Origin: Cordilura impudica
Lineage: Eukaryota; Arthropoda; Insecta; Diptera; Scathophagidae
DNA length: 64,000 nt
Reading direction: 5' to 3'
Assembly: GCA_963682025.1 (NCBI GenBank)
Contig: OY821519.1
Location: forward strand, 95,693,585 to 95,757,584
Positions within the stretch are counted from its first letter, which is position 1. Each line of letters begins with the position of its first letter. Positions 11,489 to 23,249 of this stretch are shown piece by piece. Below the pieces are notes generated by a model. It was not told the origin of the DNA. It saw only the letters and a list, made by a program, of their open reading frames with translations, and made no database searches. The translations under genes were made by a program, and so were the position numbers.

Positions 11489-11875
11489 AAAATCAACAAA
11501 GATACTGGTAATAACACTTACTTTTTATTATTATATTAAATGTATAAGTATAATTATAATTTTTAAAAAAAATCTATAACATAGCCTAATAAAATCAAGA
11601 AGAAAAGCTTGTTTAAATCAATAAGATAGCCTAATGAAATCAAGACGAAAACGGCTTTGAAAATATCAATAAGACAGCCTAATGAAATCAAGAAGAAACC
11701 CGGTTTGAACAAAATCAAGAATAATTCCCAATAAAAACCCCAAGTTTCCTTCTTGATTTTTTCAAAAAGGTTTTCATTATTAAAATAATATGACTTCCTT
11801 CTTGAAAAAAAACCATAGACATATCTTATTAATTTTGTTCTATTTTATTAGGTATTTATTAGACACTGTTTTTTC

Positions 11876-12330
11876 TGTGCACAAGATGGACGGATGGACG
11901 GACAGAAAAAAAAATCAGAAATCGCTATTTAACACCCCTTTTCCCCATAAACAAAATTGGGCGCCTTCAAAAAAATACGTGGCTCTTATTTTTCCGTTCT
12001 CCCTAACATATCCCACTTTCAGATCGATCTGAGGTTTCCACCCAGGACACCTTTCTTGTTAGATCTGTCTAAGGACATGGAAAGAATACAATATTTTACT
12101 CAAAATTGTATGGGCATTAGTTTTAAGATTGATCGGAAAATTTTTGTTCCTGGTCCCCTTTTAACTATTATAGCCGATATAAACTTTTACATATCAAAGA
12201 CGAGAACATCTGCTTAAAATTTAGGTTTTGTTACATCTCATGACTTCCTTTCCAGAATTTCATGATGTGGTCAATTATCACTAACAGTTACAGACAATCG
12301 GTAATGTACCGTTTTTAAGTCGATCTGGAG
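11876..12330. other. Possible old Helentron-like remnant
   Basis: A short GGAC/GGAT run (about 11886-11905) and phrases such as 'atagccgatataaacttttacat' and 'aagtcgatctggag' are reminiscent of DINE-type sequence, but the alignment by eye is poor. No coding region is supported. Confidence 0.3.
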
Positions 12331-13031
12331 AAAATCGCTAGTACTACACATTGGTAATCATTTAAATATGCAAATTTTTATACAAATGTACAGTTCCTTG
12401 TATATTTTTAACAGTGTATTCGAATAATATGATCTTATGGTGCGTAACATCAATTGAAATGCAAGCACAAGCTCGTAAATATATCATTTGTGGATACAAT
12501 AATTCCATGCATGTACTTTAACCAAAAAACAACAATGATTGTTTTTGTTTAACAAAAACGAAAATAAAAATGCAACAATAAAGCACACAACACCAAGCCA
12601 GTGAAGTTGGCATTTCCAAGTAAACAAAAAATGGTGAAGATTAGCGTCAAGAATGTGGCAAAAAGTAAAAACGTCTTTCTTTAACACAAAGAGCGTGGAA
12701 TTTAACTCTTAAATTTGAGAAGCAAAGAGAATAAGTAAATCGTAATGAAAATGATCAGAACGGATCTTCTTTTTAATTTGACAATAACAGCTATATGTAG
12801 CAAAAAAGGTACCAAATTTGGGCCAAATATAATTTTCTCAATACTTTTGTTTATTTTTTAAGCAAAAAAAGTTACCAGTAGTTTTAAACTAATATTGCAT
12901 ATTATGAATGTATATATACTCCTATAGAAATTTAAACATTTATAGTACCAAATACAATAAGTTTAAGATTCACGGATTGTATTATACAGATGACGCATAT
13001 ATAAGACATAAACAATTAAAGTCTGTAGGTT
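12331..13031. other. AT-rich interval, nothing recognised
   Basis: Only short, compositionally biased frames occur here. No repeat, RNA gene or coding signature was found. Confidence 0.5.
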
Positions 13032-15412
13032 TAGAGTGGTCCTACGTTATATAGACATTTTTCAAATTGAGATTTTGGGAATGGCCGGGGCCCAGTTTGT
13101 TACCTTTCAATATAAAACTAATTAATGTGAAGTTTGGGGACAATCGGATAAAGAAAAGTCGCGCCGGATATCAGCTGAAAATTTCAAGTGTGTTTATATG
13201 GGGAAAATATGACTTTTTTTTTTTGAGATTTTACGAAAATTTCGTTACATAGTTTAATTTTTCTGACAAGTTGTTTTTCAAGTTTTAAAAAATTTTCTTA
13301 AACAAAATTTAAAAATTTGGATCTGGTACTTTAAGGTTTTGTTAAATATATATTACAGATTAATTGCGTGAATTTTTAAATAAATCCCTATGTCACAATT
13401 TTTTTGACAAGGATTTTTTTTGCGGAATTCGAGAAAAATGGGATTTTTGTAAAATATTATTTAAATGTACTCTTTATAAATACTTTATATCAAAAATTCA
13501 TCACTTTTCTACTTTTAAATGTTATATTTTAGCTAAATAGCCTAGGGTTTCGAAAAAAATAATATGACCCCATTAACCCTTTTGGAATTGGGGTGACACA
13601 TGACCCCAAGCTAATAAAAGACAATTTATTAACAAAATTCAAATATTTTGTAAGTGCTGCTAAATTTTTAAATGCGACGCTTAAAATATAAATCTATAAT
13701 ATTAATAGGCAAGGCGATTTCTTGTGACCGATTTTAGTGTCTCAGTTTTAGTCCTATTTTGACCAAACATCCCTCATTTGAAAGGTATGTCTTTTAAGCT
13801 GTCCACCAGATTTATAGATTTTTATATTTTTAATTTGTTTTGGAGTTAGGTTCATTTAAAATTCTTACTAAACCATACATAAAATTATACAATGCTATGT
13901 GTGTATTTATTAAATTAGTTATTGTTTTTGCAAAAAAAAAAGAAATTAGTTTGTTTTTTCATTCACAATAATAATTGTGTTGATTTAAAAAATAATTTTG
14001 GACATAAACCAATAATTGGACATAAACCAATAACGACAATAGTGCAATCGATATTTAAAAAGTGTTGAATTGTGAATCGGCAAGAATTTATTAGCATACC
14101 CTTAGGGTCTCATATAATAATTTTTTTAAATGAAAAATTATAATTTCCTACAATTTGCACTCGAATTTCGAAAGCTGGGATCTGCTAGTATAAATTAAAA
14201 CAACTTTTAACCAATTTGGTTATAAAATTATTTTATGTATAAAAACTATCTATATTTTTCTAAATCAAATAAGGAGATCCACAAATAACCCAAAGCAAAT
14301 AAAAGAAAATTTATTCAAAAGAATATGATATATAAAATTAATATAATAATATAAAATTAAAGAAAAGCAATACTTATTGCAAGTCGCAAGTGATTGCAGA
14401 AAACAATTTGGATCGCACACTAAATCATCTCTCACGTTCTCGGATTTATCCCAAATTTTAGGAACGGAAGTTCTGCACGTTTGGTTATTATATTTTAAGC
14501 GTCGCATTTAAAAATTCAGCAGCACTTACAAAACATTTGAATTTTTTGAATATATATTCTTATATTAGTTTGGGGTCATATGTAACCCCAATTCCAAAAG
14601 GGTTAATGGCGTCATATTATTTTTTTCCGAAAGCCTACGCTATTAAAATAAAATATAACATTTAAAAGTAGAAAAGTGATGAGTTTTTGGTACAAAGTAT
14701 TTAGAAAGAGTACATTTACAGAATATTTTACAAAAATCCCATTTTTCTCGAAATTCACAAAAATAAACTCCTTGTCAAAAAAATTCTGACACAGGGATTT
14801 ACTTAAAAGTTCACACAATTAATCTGTAACATGTATTTAACAAAACACTTAGGTGCCAGATCCATTTTTTTAAATTATGTTTAAGAAAATTTTTTCAAAC
14901 TTGAAAAAGGAGTTTTCAAAATTTTATCAAAAAAATTTTCTATTTTCGGTCTCAATGCGCAATAGGTTAACAACGTGCTAATAAAACAATACTTCATATC
15001 TGATTACTTATAAGTATAGAGACAAAAAAAAATTATGGCTTTAATCAATTCCACAAAGTTGAAAAAAATGCTATCATATTTCATGACCTAGTTTTTTTGC
15101 CACAAAAGTGGTCTGGGGCATTTGCTTTTTCATGGCGAATTTTTGTTCGATTTTGAATTTATATAGCTTTTTGAAAAGATAATTTAATAATGATGCCGAT
15201 TTTTACAACAGCTAGGTAGGAACGAAATTTTCGTAAAATCTCAAAAAAGTCGTATTTTCCCCATACACTTGAAATTTTCAATCGATTTCCGGCGCGACTT
15301 TTCTTTATACGATTGTCCCCAAATTTCACATTTATTAGTTTTATATTGAAAGGTAACAAACTGGACCCCGCCTATCCCCAAAATCGCATTTTCATTTTGA
15401 AGGACCACTCTA
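13032..15412. mobile_element. Foldback element FB, copy 3, with nested Helitron
   Basis: Left arm (13032-13690) and right arm (about 14440-15412) are inverted copies. Examples are 'gaaaatttcaagtgtgttta' near 13180 against its complement near 15270, and 'gtcgcgccgg' near 13158 against 'ccggcgcgac' near 15290. Termini are TAGAGTGGTCCT and its inverse. The flanking 9-mers 'ctgtaggtt' and 'atgtagggt' agree at 7 of 9 positions, consistent with a decayed 9-bp target duplication. A Helitron interrupts the centre. There is no protein-coding content. Confidence 0.83.
13693..14188 (+). mobile_element. Short canonical Helitron inside FB copy 3
   Basis: It begins TCTATAATATTAATAGGC after an A and ends '...gggatctgCTAG' before a T, matching the rolling-circle Helitron rule (5'-TC, 3'-CTRR, insertion between A and T). 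A palindrome 'gcactcgaatttcgaaag' lies just upstream of the CTAG. It has no RepHel gene, so it is non-autonomous. Related copies are at 18050, 36796, 37176, 42462, 50751, 56088 and 59623. Confidence 0.85.
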
Positions 15413-15903
15413 ATGTAGGGTATACTTAAACATAGGATAGTGACCTACACTGACATTTCATTATTTCCAACTCTAAAATGCTTACATGTTTTTAGGAGAG
15501 TCTATAAGGGACATTTCTAAATATACCACTCGTTATTTAAAAATCCACAAGACATTTCGAATACATATTAAGAATTTTAACTGAATTTAAAAGCCATAAG
15601 TTTCAGGACTCCAGCTGTTTTAATTATAAATGTAACGGATTAATAACTAAATGAGGAAAACTACTCAACAAAATTTTTTAATATTTTAATGTATTTTTCA
15701 AATTACGAGTAATTTATCTCAAAATAGATCTGCTAGTTAGTTTTTTTCTTGCCCAAAAAATAATAAATAAAAATAATATTTATTAGTATTGTACTTGTTC
15801 TTTCCCAATGAATTAGTAGAGGTTGTATGTCTAGTTAGGTAAATCAGAAATGTTAATTTACAACAGTGTTGCCATTTTAGAATTTAGTTGCCAGATTTAG
15901 CGG
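15413..15903. other. AT-rich interval, nothing recognised
   Basis: No gene, repeat or RNA signature was seen between FB copy 3 and the HM1 fragment. Confidence 0.5.
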
Positions 15904-16058
15904 CGTTGAGGAACATGTTCTGTTTTTTTTATCAGTACATGTGCAAGAAAATGAACTAAAATTAAAGCTACACTCGAATCTGTGTGGTTTATGTGTGTTC
16001 GGAACAAAAAATACGTGATAGAAAAATGTTCGTGTAGATAACGAAATATTAAAACGAA
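15904..16058. mobile_element. HM1 fragment, copy D
   Basis: The stretch with 'aacatgttctgttttt', 'tgtgtggtttatgtgtg', 'tacgtgatagaaaaatgttcg' and 'gaaatattaaaacga' matches one arm of HM1 (compare 39570-39700). Both termini are missing. It abuts the mariner fragment at 16059. Confidence 0.75.
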
Positions 16059-16259
16059 ACGGGTGTAGGCGAAGATCTTTGAGAATTCCAGGCACCGACG
16101 ACGAGTCGATACATTTTCATCTTCTTCCACACTTTCGTTTACAGCGACGATATTCTCTTCAGGACGCACATTCCTTGGACTCGTTGGTGTTATTTAGAAG
16201 GTATGTTGTATGAAATCTATCCGCAGTTCTACGAATGGCTTGGACGACTATGTGTGCGA
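16059..16259 (-). pseudogene. Mariner-like transposase fragment, second part
   Basis: The minus translation includes 'RPEENIVAVNESVEEDENV', 'STRRRCLEFSKIFAYTRF' and further upstream an 'R-V-IVVQAI'-like segment. This matches the linker and second helix-turn-helix of the mariner group represented at 60153 ('RTPENIAAVAGSV' and 'RRSQELNISEASLRRIL'). It is separated from its N-terminus (18605-18775) by a hAT insertion. The catalytic domain is absent. Confidence 0.68.
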
Positions 16260-16654
16260 CAGCGTTGCCACTTGTGAAAATTTATCTTTTTTTTTGAAGT
16301 TTTTTGAAGTGCTGAAAAGTTTTTCTGATTTTTTCCCAAAAAAAAAAAGTTTTTTCAAATTAATGAAAATTTAAATTTTATTTTTATTTATAATGAAATA
16401 TATACATATATAATTAATTTTATATGGAATTATTTGTATTATTTTAATAATCCTTATATATTTATTTGCTCGATGTGCTTAGATTTAAAACAAATTTAAA
16501 TCGTGATTTACTACTACCAACTTCTAACGCATCAATGCAACAATGTATTATTTATGATTATGGCCTTTTTTATGCAACAGTGGTATATTCTTGCGATTTG
16601 TTTTGAATGAAGTGCCATTTTTTTGTGAATTTTACATTAAAGTTTTTTTTAAAT

Positions 16655-17166
16655 ATGGATAAATATTTAATACAAAATGGTAAGTTGTCTATTTTATAAT
16701 AATTTTAATTGTATGTAATATCCAATTATTTATTTAGTCAGCATAGGAAACAAGGATGATATACGCTTAGAGCCTCGGCCTACAAGCTCGAAAAAAAGGA
16801 AACCAGATTACATCAAATCGTGGGAAGAGCATAAATTATTAAAATCTTGGATACGGAAAAGTGAAAGTAATTTGACCTTTTGCAAAGTTTGTAATTGTGA
16901 ACCAAAAGCACTAGGCGGAATCTAAGATTTAAAAGCACACGCTATGACACTTAAACATATTGAAGAAGCGAATGCAGGAAAATATTGAGGTTCACTTGGC
17001 AGCTTTCTGCGCCGAGCATACCATTTCATTTTCGGCAATAGATCACTTGGTTCCATTGCTACAAAAAATTGCAGAAGATTCTGATCTAATAAAAAAAAAA
17101 TCAACATGCGCTAGAACAAAATTAAAATTAATTAATTTACTAAGATCTCAAAGTGTGATTTATTGA
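16655..17166 (+). pseudogene. hAT transposase 5' part with BED-type zinc finger
   Basis: Exon 1 (16655-16679, 'MDKYLIQN') ends at a GTAAGT donor. A 58-bp intron ends in TTTAG at 16737 and the frame continues in phase. Exon 2 has 'KSWEEHKLLKSWI', then 'FCKVCNCE' and 'DLKAHAMTLKH', which give a C-x2-C...H-x-H pattern of a BED/C2H2 finger. An in-frame TAA lies between the Cys pair and the His pair. After a frameshift comes 'EVHLAAFCAEHTISFSAIDH' and 'LVPLLQKIAEDS', a segment common after the finger in insect hAT-like proteins. The catalytic and dimerisation domains are lost. Confidence 0.7.
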
Positions 17167-17185
17167 AAATGTTTGTTATGTTATT

Positions 17186-17974
17186 TTTATACCCTATACC
17201 ACCACTACGTGGTTTGGGTATAATGACTTTGTGCTGCTGTTTATAAATACCAAAAATATTTGACCTGGACCCATCTTTTATTATACCGATCGAATTAGAA
17301 TCACTATCTGATTCGATTTAACGATGTCCGTCCGTCCGTCTGTGTGTCCATGTAAACCTTGTATTCAAACTGCAGGTTGCAAATATGAATATATTTTGAT
17401 GAAATTTGGTACATAAGCTTTTATCGGCCATAGGATGAACGCTATTGAAATCGGTGAGAATCGGTCCATGTTCAGACCTAGCCCCAATACAAATGACCAC
17501 TACGAAATCGAAATAAATTGCCATAAGATCCAAATTGTCATATAGATCTCATTCAAATAGGGTTTGTATGCGTTTATTACATCCATTAATGAGTAGTCCA
17601 AAGATGATCCCTAAGGGACAACTCTTAGTCATAGGCCCCATATAGAGCTGCTTCCCGATCTTCACTTAAATCTATCAAAAAGCAAAAATATTGCACTGAT
17701 TCTTCTCAAATTTTGTTTGTATATATTTCTGCAAAATACTAGAGACTTTACCAAACATTGTCAGGATCGGTCCATTTTTGGGCCTAGTCCCCATATAGAT
17801 ATAGCATCCGATATGAAATTTTTCATATCTGCAGCCGAAAAAAAATTAATAATAATCCCAATCAAATTTGGTTTATGCTTATTTTCTATGTCCAGTTAGT
17901 TGGGCCTAAGAGATAGGGTCTCTTAACGCATGGTATAGGGTATCGTCTAGACCGACTATAATTTTCTTACTTGT
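17186..17974 (+). mobile_element. DINE/Helentron, near full length
   Basis: It starts 'tttataccctataccacc', has 'gtccgtccgtccgtctgtgtg' near 17325-17348, 'gatgaacgctattgaaatc' and 'cttcccgatcttcac', and ends with 'ggtatagggtatcg', a shortened hairpin and 'attttcttacttgtt'. It lies inside the hAT at 16260-18604. Short ORFs within it recur in every copy in shifted frames and are not genes. Confidence 0.85.
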
Positions 17975-18049
17975 TACTTTTAGTTTTATTATTTATGTTA
18001 TGTTTCAATATATTTGAACTAAAAATTGATTTAAGTATATTTCTTTATA

Positions 18050-18429
18050 CTAGCAGATTCCAGGCCCTCGAAATTCGAGTGCAAATTATAGGAAATTTTA
18101 TTTTTTCATTAAATAAAGACCATAAACGTGTGCTAATCAATTATAGCCAATTCACAAATCAACACAAGAAACAAACTCATTTTTATTACAAACACATTAA
18201 CAAATTTAATAAACACACACATAGCATATTTTATAGTTTTATATATGTGTTAGTAGCAAATTTAAATGCAATTTACGCAAAATAAAGAAAAAAATTTAAA
18301 AAGCTGTAGATCTACAAAACGGCTCAAAAGAAATAACTTTCAAATAATATACGTTTGGTCAAAATCGGGATAAAACGGTAGAACAAAATATCGGTCACAA
18401 GAAATCGCGTAGCCTATTAATATTATAGA
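18050..18429 (-). mobile_element. Short canonical Helitron
   Basis: Read on the minus strand it runs from TCTATAATATTAATAGGC (right edge) to a GCACTCGAATTTCGAG palindrome and CTAG (left edge), flanked by A and T. It lies in the hAT element. Confidence 0.85.
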
Positions 18430-18604
18430 TGTATATGTTAAAAAGAAAAATGTTTTTTATGGTATGTTTCAATAAAATTGAATTAGAAATGGATTTTATA
18501 TGATTTTATTATAATTTTTTTTAAAACAGTTGTTTTTACTAACAAAAAAGGTTTTTTTTTCCAGAAATTTTCAGTTTTTCTAAAAAAAAATTATGGCAAC
18601 ACTG

Positions 18605-18775
18605 GTGTGCCATACAAATCACGAAGTCGCCTATAAATTGTGCGAATCGATGATTGATTTTTAAAGTAAATTGGGATAATTTGGTAGCATTGTTTAAGCT
18701 CGAATCTATTCATGATAATTTGCCAGAGTATACTGATCATAAATGTCAGGAAGTGAGCGCAGTTTGATAGTTTCT
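18605..18775 (-). pseudogene. Mariner-like transposase N-terminus, first part
   Basis: The minus frame reads 'MNRFELKQCYQIIPIYFKNQ' then 'SSIRTIYRRLRDLYG', the first helix-turn-helix of the mariner group. The gene continues at 16259 downwards once the hAT is removed, with one copy of the 8-bp duplication at the junction. Stops are present. Confidence 0.66.
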
Positions 18776-19600
18776 TAAGTACTATCAGGCTTAAAAACAC
18801 CCTTTACTTGTATAGTTTTATATGTGTAACAATGCAATAAGGATATTTTATCAGGAATATCGGAATATTATATTTTCTACTAAATTAAATTTAAATCACA
18901 GAACAGAAATATTTCAAGTTTTGTAATCTTGGGCTATATTGGCTACCTACGAGAACTGATCAACGAGCCCCTAGTAATATAGCTCGTTAAGTTGGAAAGA
19001 GTAAATTTCCAGTGCCCCATTTTTTTTTTAATTCAAACCAAGAAAACGCTTGATAAATACTATGGAAACTCTACATCATCAATTTCAGGAATAAAAAGTA
19101 GTTTAGTGAGTTTTGTTGTGGATGCACAAGCACTAGTGACGTCGAATGTTTTGGATTGCCAATTCAGGTCACTGCACCTAAATACATTGAAAAATTTTCG
19201 ATATAGTGTTGGCCGATTGACCGTGAAAGTGCGCGAGTTTTTAGATTCCAGAAGCATTTCGATGCCTTTTTGTTCCGCTTTATAAAGGTGGATAAAGCAT
19301 AGATTTATTACAACCACCGGAAACAATCGGAGTGTCCAAGCGACCAACAAGTCATAGCGAAGTTTTTTTTTGTGATGTACAAGCCATAATTCATATTGAT
19401 TACCATCGAAGGAGAAAAATATCAAGACAATGCAAGGGTGCACACGTGAGTAGTCGCCATGACAAAATTCCATGATTTACGTATTGCTACCGCGAATACG
19501 TTCTTTCTAAATGGTTCGGCGGAGTGACTGTTGAAAAAAAGATTTTGCTAAAACAAGTGTCTTTAATTCAAAAAGCCACGGATTTATTTTTCGCCTCATA
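18776..19600. other. Interval with two overlapping unassigned ORFs
   Basis: Open frames lie on both strands (18992-19285 plus, 19060-19473 minus). The minus frame of 137 codons is longer but contains no motif I recognise. GC content is somewhat higher than in surrounding sequence, so decayed coding sequence is possible. I cannot assign it. Confidence 0.35.
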
Positions 19601-19639
19601 TAAAACGAGGGCAAGGGGTTTTTGTTTGGAATTCACAAG

Positions 19640-20610
19640 GGCAAAACATATATACCATACCAGAAATAGCTGGAGATGTATGACCTAATTAAGAAATTTT
19701 ACTTACAAAAAACATGTCTGCATTATGAATACCGTAAAAGGTCTAAAGGAGTTGGAAGTGGTGAAAACTTAGAAAAAATTTCACCTCAATCAAAGAACAT
19801 GGTGAGTATATTTGAAGATTATTTAATGAAAAGAGAAAGCGTTGAAGATACAAGCATCAACTGATGAAGAATACGTTAAGGAAATCGAAGATCGTTGATG
19901 GATCTTTGATACTGCTGGAATTAAAAAAAAGTCAGTCAAATTGGATTCAAAATTTAGGCCTCGATTGGTTTAAAAAATTGTCGATTTATTTTAAAAATAG
20001 CGACGCCCTGAAAAAATACTTGCAGAAGGAAATGGAAAGCATCATTATGGCCGATGAGACTTGTATCTATGCTTACGACCCCGAAACAAGTGACTAAACA
20101 AGATTATATCGTGAAGCAAAACCGAAAAGATCACACCAAAGTCGCCCAAAAATCAGGGTCATATAAACAGTTTTCTTCATTTGTCGTGGTGTGGTGCATT
20201 ATGAATTCCTTCGACCGAACAAAAGTGGAATATTATTTGAGTGCTCGCGTAGTCTGCGTGAAGCTATTTGCAAAACGAAGTCAGATTTATGGGCAGACAA
20301 AACTTGGTTTTTGCAACGTTTCACACTGATTTGGTGCTTCGAGACTATTTGATACAAACTTCGACTCCTAGTGTTCCACAACCACCGTCGTATTTGCCTA
20401 ATTTAGCACCGTGTGCTTTCTGGCTAATCAGTAAACTCAAAATATCACACTGGGGATATCGTTTTGAAATCTATTGAAAAGATAAAAGCTGAATCGTTGC
20501 TCATTAAAAGCCATTCCGGAAATACACATTAACAGCTGGTTCGAGAATTGGGAAAAACGTTGGAATAAGTTTATTATATTATTGATTAAGAAGAATAAAA
20601 AAAGTTTTTT
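19640..20610 (+). pseudogene. Mariner (DD34D-type) transposase pseudogene
   Basis: Frames near 19840-20530 give 'KRESVEDTS' (end of the paired-like domain), 'MADETCIYAYDPETSD' (first catalytic Asp region; mariner DExW-YDPET), 'KVEYYLSARVVCVKLF', 'LVLRDYLIQTSTPSVPQPP', 'YLPNLAPCAFWL' (mariner YSPDLAPxDFWL, both key acids lost) and 'GYRFEIY-KIKAESL'. Multiple stops and frameshifts separate these blocks. The final Asp region reads N and A in place of D, so the product could not be catalytic. No terminal repeats were identified. Confidence 0.78.
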
Positions 20611-21668
20611 CATTATATAAGAACAGCCATCTTGTCAGGGCTTCCGAAAAAATAATTGCATTTAATTTCGTATTTAAAAAATAAATGAAACAAGTGGAAA
20701 ATTGTAACTTTATTATTAGAAATGTACGGTCAACAATTTACATAATTACCAAGCAGATGAAACCATATAAACGTTAGAAAATTTTCAGAAGACCCTGAAC
20801 TTAATCCGACGCGAGGACCAACTGCTAAGAAATGATGTGAGGTCAGCCTGTTGATTCTAAGCAACTGGGATTAAATCGATTAACGTGTGCTGTTTCTTTT
20901 CTGAATGTATTTAGGTCTAAGATCTAAAAATTGCCCAATTACCGAAATATAAAATTTATATAAAATTTGTAAGAGTGTAAGTGAACGAACAAGTCAATAA
21001 GTACTTTGCTGTTACTAAACTTTTCGTTTATATTGTTGGCAGTTAATACCCAGCAGTGCCCATAATACCCAACCAAATCCAACACTGTTTGAGAGTAAAT
21101 TTTCATTCATATTGATAACACTTTCCACTTTAGATTTCAGTTTTTGTTGAGCTGCAAGTTTTAGTGAACGTATTGCATTCGCAATGAGTAGACGTTAAAT
21201 AAATTTGTTAATTTTTTTTTTTATAATTTCAACGATTAATTTCAAATAACATAAACAATATTTAACAATATTGTGTTTATTTGTTTTTTTTTTTTAAATA
21301 ATTTATTATTGTTGCTAGTGGTGCGTAATTTGTTTTGTTGATTTATAATATTTAAAAAAAAAATTTTTTTTTTTTTGATAAAACAAATGTTTCAAGTGTG
21401 ATATATGAAATTTTTACGATTTTGTTTCTTTGAAATATGATATATAAAAATAAAGAATGTGTTGAACACATGGACATGGACATTGTATTGTGATGTCATT
21501 AAACAAATAAATTCAATATTAAAAATTCATTAAAACAAAGAAAATTTAAAAAAATTGTAAAATAAGTATTCGATAAATACTTTCAAGCACACCCAAATTT
21601 TCAAAATGTAAGCATTTGCAATTGGATTTCAGCCGTTTTAAAATTATTGTCTGTTTTAGCAATTATTG

Positions 21669-21697
21669 GGGTGTGTGTGAGTGTGTGTGTGTGTTTC
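21669..21697. repeat. GT-rich microsatellite
   Basis: The tract reads mostly (GT)n with one GA interruption. Confidence 0.9.
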
Positions 21698-22239
21698 TGT
21701 TTCTTTGAATGCTTCTCCATTTCCATTGTTGTTTCAGTTTTTTATTGTGGTACATCAGCATGATTTTTACCAGTACCATGTGCTCTTTAGATAACAATGA
21801 CGTAAATTTTGCTATAAAGTTCAATACACTGAATAAAAATTGGCAAATTATTAGTTTTTTTTAATAAAAACTTAAACGCAGTTTATGATTTTTAACGTTA
21901 AACTTTAGATCATTTGAATTTTAAAAAAATTGTTGTGTATTAAAAAAGTATGTTGCATAAGATATTGATAATAAAACAATAAAATTTTAATTGTACACAT
22001 AAAATGAGCTAGCTGAAAATTTTAATCGTTTTCTCAAAAAAAAATATATTAATAAACAACTTAATCGCTTACGGAAGTGTTAAATATCGATTGTTTATTT
22101 TTTTTCAGAACAATTTTTTTTTTTTTTTGCTTACACAGACAAAAGTTATGTTTTAAATAGAAAAATTAAGATGTTTGAAAATATTGTGATATTGAGCTGC
22201 TAAGAGTGAAAAAAATTTCTTTCTTAGATATATTAAAGT

Positions 22240-22420
22240 GAATATCGGGAGAATTTTATGACTTTCTATGGAGGCTAGATCTTAAAATGCATCTAATTTC
22301 AAAAGAATGACGGACAGAGGGACGGACATCTTTCATCAGTAACTGATTTTGATTAGATCATCAGCTCTAATTCATATTTTTAGCACATATCAATTTTTTT
22401 ATTGTGTTGTATAAATGATA
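22240..22420 (-). mobile_element. Possible diverged Helentron remnant
   Basis: The GGAC/GACA motif run near 22308-22330 followed by 'gattttgattagatcatcagct' resembles the microsatellite flank of DINE copies in minus orientation. The termini are not recognisable. Confidence 0.3.
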
Positions 22421-23249
22421 AGTTGTCCCTTAAATCGAGAATTAGTTTTATTTTCTGTTCACACTGCTATTATATATAAGTACTATGGTACTATGTATGA
22501 TAGCTAAAAAGCCAGAAACTTTCTTAAAGCGGTGAAAACGCCGACATTCAAAGTATCATTTTTTTTTTGTTGGTCACGTATTTATATACGAGTACACCGT
22601 GTGTAACTAAACAAACGTAAAGATATCCACAATCAGTGCTTGAAAAACTCAATTCTATTTGGTACGAAATAAATATGAATTAAATTAATATGAGTTTAAT
22701 TTGTAAGTTCATTGACTGAAGAACTTTGTACAAAATTTTTTTCAAACAATTGGAAGTAGCATAAAATTGTTTTAGTCGAATAAGGGCTTTTCTCGTATTT
22801 CATTCATATTGTTCTTTCTCAGTACAGCGCCAAAATAAAATACACTTTGTGAGTATAAACGAATTTGCATATAATTAGAAATGTAATCAATAAATTTTAA
22901 CAATATGTACAGTATCGGACAATACTAAAGCACGGGGTTATTTGGTTAGGTTTATTTTTTTTTCATTTATTATTAAAATAAATAAAAACATAATATTATT
23001 CTTCACTTAAAACAAAACTATTCATATAAAATTAGCAATGTTCGTTAAATTCACGCGACGCCTTTTGCCCACCCTTGCCAAAGCCCAGCTCTGAATTTAA
23101 TTAATAAAATGTTTGAGAATTTATGGATATTATAATGTTAACTAGAATATAACAGTTCTCGAAAATATTTTTTTTGTCATCTTTATTTAAGTTAATACTA
23201 CGACTACTCTATGAAAACTAACTAATAGTTTAGTTCTAATTACAATATT

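Larger units (their letters stand above)
10085..11865. mobile_element. Element E10 bounded by inverted arrays of short repeats
   Basis: Both ends carry clusters of a motif close to 'cctaatgaaatcaagaagaaaa'. Copies are in mixed orientation at 10089-10510 and mainly in one orientation at 11583-11790. The outermost stretches are loosely inverted ('acacacag..aactacctaatag' against 'ctattttattaggta..ctgtgca'). The central part holds a spliced ORF relic (11081-11488). Subterminal repeat clusters of this sort are common near the ends of DNA transposons, but I see no transposase signature and no clear target duplication. Confidence 0.5.
16260..18604 (+). mobile_element. hAT DNA transposon carrying a nested DINE and Helitron
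   Basis: The termini are CAGCGTTGCCA (left) and the inverse of CAGTGTTGCCA (right), the usual hAT type. Flanking 8-mers GTGTGCGA (16252-16259) and GTGTGCCA (18605-18612) match at 7 of 8. Inside is a BED-type zinc-finger gene remnant with an intron. A DINE at 17186-17974 and a minus-strand Helitron at 18050-18429 lie inside it. The element inserted into the helix-turn-helix region of a mariner-like transposase. Confidence 0.88.
20611..23249. other. Long AT-rich interval with no gene recognised
   Basis: There are many homopolymer T/A runs and no frame with a recognisable domain on either strand. A GT-rich microsatellite lies at 21669-21697. A weak 'gacggacagagggacggacat' near 22308 suggests an old Helentron remnant. 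No further inverted or direct repeat was noticed by eye. Confidence 0.5.

Noticed and set aside
14265..14507. 80-codon minus-strand ORF
   Set aside because: It lies across the Helitron flank and the right arm of FB copy 3 and has no counterpart frame in other FB copies.
19060..19473. 137-codon minus-strand ORF as a host gene
   Set aside because: An overlapping plus-strand ORF is similarly open, there is no recognisable domain, and surrounding sequence is transposon-derived. It is left as unassigned.
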